In this document: positions 63,680 through 64,000 of the stretch, in pieces
How the letters are laid out: each line of letters opens with the position of its first letter
How positions within the stretch are numbered: the stretch's first letter is position 1
Assembly (NCBI RefSeq): GCF_000284255.1
Contig: NC_017075.1
Span: 558,001-622,000 of the forward strand
Direction: 5' to 3'
DNA length: 64,000 nt
Source: Rubrivivax gelatinosus IL144
GTDB taxonomy: Bacteria > Pseudomonadota > Gammaproteobacteria > Burkholderiales > Burkholderiaceae_C
Program-made: the position numbers and the translations under genes
Notes under the pieces: model-generated
The model's input: only the letters and a program-made list of their open reading frames with translations
What the model was told of the DNA's origin: nothing
Database searches by the model: none

Positions 63680-64000
63680 GTTCCGCACACGCCGGGCTGC
63701 GGCCCACGCCCTGGATCGACACCTACCGCCAGCTGCTGCGCAGCGCCGGGGCGCAGGCGCCGGCGCTGCGCGCCAGCCTTGCCGGGCTGGTGGCCGCCGC
63801 TGCGCTGCAGGGGCTGGCGCTGGCCTGCGCCTACCCGCTGCTGCAGGCGCTGCTGACGCTGGGCGACGCGCGCGCCGCCTGGGGCTGGCTGGGTGCGATG
63901 GCGGCGCTGGGGCTGGCGTCGACGGCGCTGCGCTGGCGTGCCCAGGGTTTCGACTACGACGGCCGCATGGCGCTGACGACGCACGAGCTGCGCACCCGGC
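63676..64000 (+). CDS. Second ABC half-transporter, YbtQ/IrtB-like, 3' partial
   Basis: The first 108 codons are present and run off the right edge. SAHAGLRPTPWIDTYRQLLR, then a hydrophobic helix LVAAAALQGLALACAYPLLQ, match the N-terminal transmembrane region of an ABC exporter-type protein. Overlaps the upstream ABC gene (ATGA). Presumed heterodimer partner. Confidence 0.8.
   Translation, partial: MSSAHAGLRPTPWIDTYRQLLRSAGAQAPALRASLAGLVAAAALQGLALACAYPLLQALLTLGDARAAWGWLGAMAALGLASTALRWRAQGFDYDGRMALTTHELRTR

Noticed and set aside
61781..63688. 635-codon minus-strand frame
   Set aside because: Shadow of the ABC half-transporter, which carries all ATPase motifs on the plus strand.

Overview
The window is 64 kb of very GC-rich bacterial DNA with tightly packed genes, many joined by ATGA, GTGA or TGATG stop/start overlaps. 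Gene content points to a betaproteobacterium of the order Burkholderiales, probably near the Rubrivivax/Leptothrix/Roseateles group. The clues are a Bug-type solute-binding protein, a PEP-CTERM protein, a short Bordetella/Burkholderia-type H-NS protein, CreBCD, and a pyruvate formate-lyase activase next to a formate channel. The species is inference. I see no rRNA, tRNA, CRISPR array, insertion sequence or phage.

Layout. 1-3 kb: anaerobic pyruvate/formate module (pflA, a phosphotransacetylase-like enzyme, a FocA-type channel, a small orphan). 3-11 kb: single enzymes and regulators (FAH-fold hydrolase, FMN reductase, UshA-like nucleotidase, AraC regulator, nitroreductase-like lipoprotein, GAF-GGDEF cyclase). 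11-13.5 kb: an EF-G paralogue behind a 540-base leader holding a short peptide frame and several strong hairpins. 13.6-17.1 kb: creBCD. 17.2-23.2 kb: a ketodeoxyuronate/KDG catabolic locus (SDR, kduI, YhcH, KdgT, KDG kinase) with a divergent GntR regulator and operator-like repeats. 23.2-27.4 kb: a cytochrome c'-like protein with a membrane partner, then a translationally coupled trio of Cys-phosphatase, HipA-like kinase and Tat-exported spermidine-dehydrogenase-like flavoprotein. 27.5-28.3 kb: an ODP-type metallo-beta-lactamase-fold protein.

28.5-32.9 kb is a four-gene overlapping operon (PEP-CTERM protein, PgaD, PgaC, PgaA-like porin) that looks like an export machine for a PNAG-type polysaccharide without the PgaB deacetylase. 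32.8-37.3 kb holds mostly uncharacterised proteins, including a TetR ligand-binding domain that has a membrane helix in place of its DNA-binding domain. 37.3-44.8 kb is the most accessory-looking stretch: a 363-aa/80-aa/ankyrin gene set, four divergent paralogues of one secreted family in two clusters, a lower-GC helical protein, a beta-propeller lipoprotein, a small variant-P-loop protein and an H-NS-like protein at the edge.

45-64 kb returns to recognisable functions: a Bug binding protein, a large hybrid kinase, a LysR regulator divergent from cidA/cidB-like genes, a Zur-ZnuCBA zinc operon with a 29-aa membrane peptide, a zinc alkaline phosphatase across a shared 22-base palindrome, and an iron/siderophore uptake locus of yersiniabactin type (AraC regulator, methyltransferase, TonB receptor, MFS, two ABC half-transporters) that runs off the right edge.
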